Assembly: GCF_000208865.1 (NCBI RefSeq)
Contig: NC_018391.1
Location: forward strand, 1,922,001 to 1,986,000
Origin: Neospora caninum Liverpool
Lineage: Eukaryota > Apicomplexa > Conoidasida > Eucoccidiorida > Sarcocystidae
Reading direction: 5' to 3'
Length of the DNA stretch: 64,000 bases
Shown here piece after piece: positions 59,864 through 64,000 of this stretch. A program made the position numbers and the translations under genes. The first letter of the stretch is position 1. Each line of letters opens with the position of its first letter. The notes under the pieces were generated by a model, which saw nothing but the letters and a program-made list of their open reading frames with translations, had not been told where the DNA came from and did no database searches.

Positions 59864-61480
59864 ATGGCGAGAACTGCAGCCTCCGTCGTCCTCGGCTTCC
59901 GACGATCCTCCGTCGTCTGCCGTCGCGTCTCGTCTGCAGCCTCTCCGAGCCCGCTCCTCCCCTCTCCTACACCTTCTTCTTCCCCGTCCTCTCTCTCCTC
60001 TTTTCCCCAATCTTTCTTCTCTGCGTCCCCTTCGCCCTCTTCTTCCTCTTCTTCCTCTTCTGCGAGGCTCTTGGGCGCCAGCGTCGTCTGGGGGCGTCGC
60101 TGTCTCGCGACACACGCGACGAGTCCCTCGGCTTTCGTCGCCTCTCTCCCTTCGCTTCCTTTCCCGTCGCTCTCAGCTCCCGTGGGCAAGGGAGATGGAC
60201 GACCTCACGTCGCCACATTCCGGCTCGCCGCCGCGTTTTCCACAACCCCCAGCACGCTCCCTTCGCCCGCGGAGTCTGCACAGCCGGGCGAGAAGGCGGA
60301 AAGAGACCAGAAGCCTCTCGACTTGCCTCTCCTCTTTGACGGCGGCGAAGAGCGTCTGAGTCCCCAGCAGGTGACAGAGAAGGAACAGCTGATCAAGGAA
60401 CTGACACAGCGCCTGAGCGGCCCCCTTGCCGATGCAGATGGAAACGTGCCGACAGGTAAGGAAACGCACCGGAGAAAAAGCTGAGAAACGCGCCGGAGAA
60501 AAACTGAGAGTCGCGCTGGAGAAAAGGCTGAGAAACGCACTGGAGAAAAGGCTGAGAAACGCACTGGAGAAAAAGTTGAGATCTCTACAACGGATGTATC
60601 GTTCGAGTGCGAAAAATGAAGAATCTCAGACAGTCACTCGAGATTAAGAAGGGATCAGAAAAAAACGATAAGATTGGGAGTTCAATGTCTCGGAGTGTAC
60701 TGTCAGCGCAATGGTGTTGATCCTACAAACATCTGAACAGACTGGGAAGTGCCAGGTTGTTCTGGAGACTGGAGCCTCACAGGTATGTGCGGGTTCGTCT
60801 TTCTTTGTGAGGTCTGTGGCGGCGTGCGTGTTTCTGCAGCCCGTTTGGCCCTTCCCGTTTCTGTGGAAATTTCGGGTTACACCCCTCTGTCGCGGTGGTG
60901 GTGCTGTGGACATGTCGATTCGTGACGAGGAGCAAGCGTGCGACTCCTCACCCCTGAATGTTCTTGCGTACTTGACGGGCTGCGTCCCCTCTTCCTTCCA
61001 GATCTCCTCTCGCTTCTGCCTTGCCTTCTATCTCTTCGCTCTGTTCGCTCTCGTCTCTGGGCCCTCTCGGTGCCTCGCTGGGTGTCTGTACACCTCAACC
61101 TCGCTGTGCCCCTTGGCTTCACGAGTTTGTTTCGCGTCTGCCTCTTTGTTAGGTGCGGCTCGACCGATCGCAATCGAGGTGGACGGCCCCACGCACTTTT
61201 ACGCTAACAGCACTCGCTACACGGCTTACACAAAGTTGAAGCACAGACTCCTCACGCGAATGGGATACAAAGTGCTGCATGTGCCGTACTTCGAATGGAG
61301 ACGACTCAGGTACGTCTCCCGGGGATCCTTCACATGCATGCATATTTGTGGGCTGTCACTCTCGAGGATGCCAATTCTACACACCCACGAGTCGAGTTAC
61401 CCAGACCTACCAGCCGAGATAGATCAATACGTCTATCTATACACATATATGGGTACAACTCCATATCTGCATGTATATGT

Positions 61481-61515
<35 letters not shown>

Positions 61516-63406
61516 TGTTATGCGTCGCCGTACACATCGATACGTACCGGTTGTTGCTGCTGAAAAGGAGAGTGCGAATGCGCCCATTGCTCCGTAGGAA
61601 TTCGTTTCCACAGGCAGAGTGTGCGGCGTTTCTTTCTTCCCTTTTCTTAGTGTATGCCAGCCGGTCGAGCTAGCCCCGTGTCTATAGCGAGACACGCTTT
61701 CCTGTGAGCCGACAGAGGTTCGATTTTCGGTAGGAGTTGAGGGCGACAAGCGCCTGTGCGGAGCCTCGCGGCATCGAGGGCCAACCCAGTGGGAAAAAAG
61801 CCCCACTCGAGGGCGTAGCAGAAGAGGCTAGGCAGGGAGGAAGAGGAGTCCCTCAGGGGGGAGTCAAAAGCGAGTGTCTCTGTTTCCTCTGACTGTATCT
61901 GGCCAGAGGACAGAAGGAGCGCGAAGAGTACATGCGCCGGAAGCTGATGGAAGAACCAACGGAGTGGCTAGACCCTGAAGATGAAAAATTCTACAACGAA
62001 AGAATGAAGGTTCGTCCTCTGTTTTTGGCGTGTTCGGCATTTGCTGTCTTGTTTGCATGCCTTCAACTGTGTCCGTGCGCCTTCGTGGGGAAGAAAGAGC
62101 GTCGCCGTCGTCGAGGAGTGACGCCCCTTTTCTGTTTCGAGTCGTGTCGCCCTTGCGATTCTCGTTCCGCTGTTCTCGTCTCGGCACCGCCTTCACCGCC
62201 TTCACCGCCTTCGACGCACACACACACATACAGCGAGCAGTGGTGTGCCTGCGGCCACGTCGGCTTCTTCTCTCACCTTCGCTTTTGGATATCTGTCTTG
62301 ACGTCTCCCCTCTCGCCTTGCTCCCGCCTCCCCGGCGTGTCCACAACGATGCGTAGCCTCTGTTTCCTGGCGTCTCTGTGCTCGGGATTTTTCGTTTGGT
62401 TCGCCGTGGTCTCCCCTCTAGCCCTCTGGAGCAGCGGCAGCGGGCTCTGGAGACATCTGCACGTCTGGAGCGACCCGCGCGTCCGCCGCACTCTCAAATG
62501 CAGGCCATGGCCTATGTCCCAAGTTGTTTTCGCACTCAAACCCAAACACTCTGAGGCGTTGCGACAAAGGCTAGCGGTCGGCTGTCTCCAGTTCCGACTC
62601 AGTCTCAGAGCGCCTGGTCTCTCTTTTCTGTCGTGGTTCAGGTTTTGAAGCAGCAGTACGAAGAAGAAGCGCGTCGTGCCGCGGGCCTCGATCCCGTGAA
62701 GCCTGAGGGAGAGAGTGCCGCTTCAGCCCCCCTGGCCTCGCAACCGTCACAGGTTCCTCCGGACTCGCGTGTCGCTTCTTTCGAAGGCGGTCCAGCCGGC
62801 CCCAAGAGCGAGAGGAACCCCGCGAAGGCTTCTCGCGCGGGCGAGAGGAGAGAGAGATCGCGAGAGAACCCCGAGAGTCGCCCACAGTATTCCCATCCTC
62901 ATGGCCACCCTCCTCATGGCCATCCTTCTCCTGGTCATCCTCATGGTCTGCCTGCTTCGCCGTATCCGTCCTTTGGCTCTCCCGGTCAGGACGGGGCTCC
63001 TCCTCCTTTCCGTCCGCCGTCGCGGCCTCCGCCGTTCCCTTCGTCGCCGGGACAGAGCCCTCCTTGGCAGCCCGCGTTTCGACCGTATGCTGTCCCGCAT
63101 GCGCCTCCGCCCTATGCGCAGGCTCCAACCTTTCAGCCCTCTCATGCGCCTCATGCACCAGCCTCGCATCTCCAGGCTCCACCGCACCCCCTTCCTTCAC
63201 CTGCCACGGCGGCGCCTCCTGTGCCTGAGGCGGCGAGCGTGGAGGATACGATTGCGCAGATCAAACAGAAGCAAGACGAGCTCGCCAAGATGCTCGCGCA
63301 GCTGAAGAGTTTAGAGGCGGAAGTCGGCAAGAAGGAAGGCGCCTCGTCAGCTTCGCAGGGACCAGAAGAAGGGGAGGTGTTCGCTGGGCGGCACGGGCAG
63401 CGATAG
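59864..63406 (+). CDS. RAP-domain RNA-binding protein, probably mitochondrial
   Basis: RAP proteins are putative RNA-binding or nuclease-fold factors. In apicomplexans many act on mitochondrial rRNA fragments. Five phase-consistent exons (59864-60455, 60741-60782, 61153-61309, 61907-62009 and 62642-63406) give about 552 residues. The N-terminus, [21 protein letters not shown], is Arg/Ser/Ala-rich with no acidic residues, like a mitochondrial presequence. The RAP domain (about 212-264) reads [15 protein letters not shown], then [20 protein letters not shown], then YFEWRRL. It is followed by a charged segment ([21 protein letters not shown]), a Pro/His-rich low-complexity stretch near 62880-63200 ([11 protein letters not shown]), and a final heptad-like helix ([20 protein letters not shown]). 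The RAP domain usually ends a protein, so the 290-residue tail is unusual. The start is the first ATG of the exon; exon 2 is only 42 bases. Confidence 0.85.
60463..60580 (+). repeat. Intronic minisatellite, about five 24-25-bp units
   Basis: Tandem copies of a unit like GAAAAGGCTGAGAAACGCAC, with TGGA before the next unit, start just after the exon 1 donor of the RAP-protein gene. The first copies are diverged and the last two are near-identical. Confidence 0.85.
61482..61512. repeat. (TA)n microsatellite in a RAP-gene intron
   Basis: A pure TA run lies between the exons ending at 61309 and starting at 61907. Confidence 0.95.
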
Positions 63407-64000
63407 ACCTTGGATAAGGTAAAAACAATGAAAATCTGAATATCGAGCTCGAACCGGGTTTGGAGAGTATGGCTTTTTCCGCATAAGATGGCAGAGGGCC
63501 GATGAGCGGGAGAGCGCGCGGAGAAGACCGCTCGAAGTCGTGGGTGATGGACGTAGAAACAGAGAAAACGGACAAGAAGCGGAGAAACGAACAGGCGAGA
63601 AGCCAGCAAGCTTCGTGGACCGATACATAGGAGCGGGGAAAGAGGGGCGTTGTAAGAATGAGATGGAGGATCCACCTGGCCGACAACAGCTCAAGACCGG
63701 AGTCGTGGAAACGGATAAGGGAGGAAACTTCCAGGCGCAACGGTTACCGGCGTAGCAGAGGGGTGGCGTGTGCATGGATCTGCTGCGTATTCGACACGTC
63801 CTGCGTCTGTCTCTCTGTGCCTCTTTTTCTGTCTCTCGCGTTCGTTTTTTCGCTGGCGACGCGCGCGCCTGAAGTGGGGAAGCAACCCCGCTGTTGCATA
63901 TCTAGTCCGTGCGTTGGTGTCGCCTTGTCGTTGTCTTCACTTCTTTCTTTTTCGATAGCGAGAAAGAGGAGGGAATCCGTTGGCGAACGCATCTTTTTAA
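63407..64000. other. 3' flank of the RAP-protein gene, nothing else seen
   Basis: The last 594 bases show no coding signal beyond chance ORFs and presumably contain the 3' untranslated region. Confidence 0.5.

Noticed and set aside
62880..62960. CRISPR-like direct repeats
   Set aside because: The repeats are a His/Pro-coding low-complexity tract within an exon of a eukaryotic gene.

Overview
The window is nuclear DNA of a coccidian apicomplexan, most likely Toxoplasma gondii or a very close sarcocystid such as Hammondia. The genes are intron-rich, with GC-rich coding sequence and long low-complexity charged or serine tracts. There are (TA)n microsatellites, SAG1-related sequence (SRS) surface antigen genes, an ApiAP2 transcription factor and at least one nuclear copy of mitochondrial cytochrome b. 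From memory, HAP2, AP2V-2 and an SRS20-type cluster lie near one another on T. gondii chromosome V. That fits the order seen here but was not checked by a search.

Layout. (1) 0.3-4.6 kb, +: an organellar ribosomal protein uS5 gene whose start is unresolved at the left edge. (2) 6.5 kb, +: tRNA-Pro(AGG). (3) 7.3-12.7 kb, +: a SPOUT1/C9orf114-type RNA methyltransferase in nine exons. (4) 14.5-24.2 kb, -: the gamete fusogen HAP2/GCS1, assembled from 16 phase-consistent exons. It includes the transmembrane segment and a very long basic cytoplasmic tail that looks like a separate gene when read as one ORF. (5) 26.3-29.4 kb, +: a seven-exon glutathione S-transferase-domain protein with an N-terminal membrane anchor. 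(6) 32.2-45.2 kb, +: a giant two-AP2-domain transcription factor of about 3,750 residues in five exons. (7) 47.4-53.1 kb, -: two tandem two-exon SRS genes, with domain 1 in exon 1 and domain 2 plus a GPI signal in exon 2. Exon 2 and the 3' flank are nearly identical between the copies. (8) 56.0-57.5 kb, -: a nucleolar-type FKBP prolyl isomerase. (9) 59.9-63.4 kb, +: a probably mitochondrial RAP-domain protein.

How the genes relate. uS5, SPOUT1, the FKBP and the RAP protein are housekeeping or organelle RNA and ribosome functions. HAP2, the ApiAP2 factor and the SRS pair are the kinds of gene expected to be stage-regulated in coccidians, and they occupy the middle of the window. There is no operon logic; neighbours are separated by 1-3 kb and several are divergent. 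Exon boundaries were derived by eye from GT/AG sites, reading-frame phase and family similarity. Where a start or a junction is uncertain, the entry says so.
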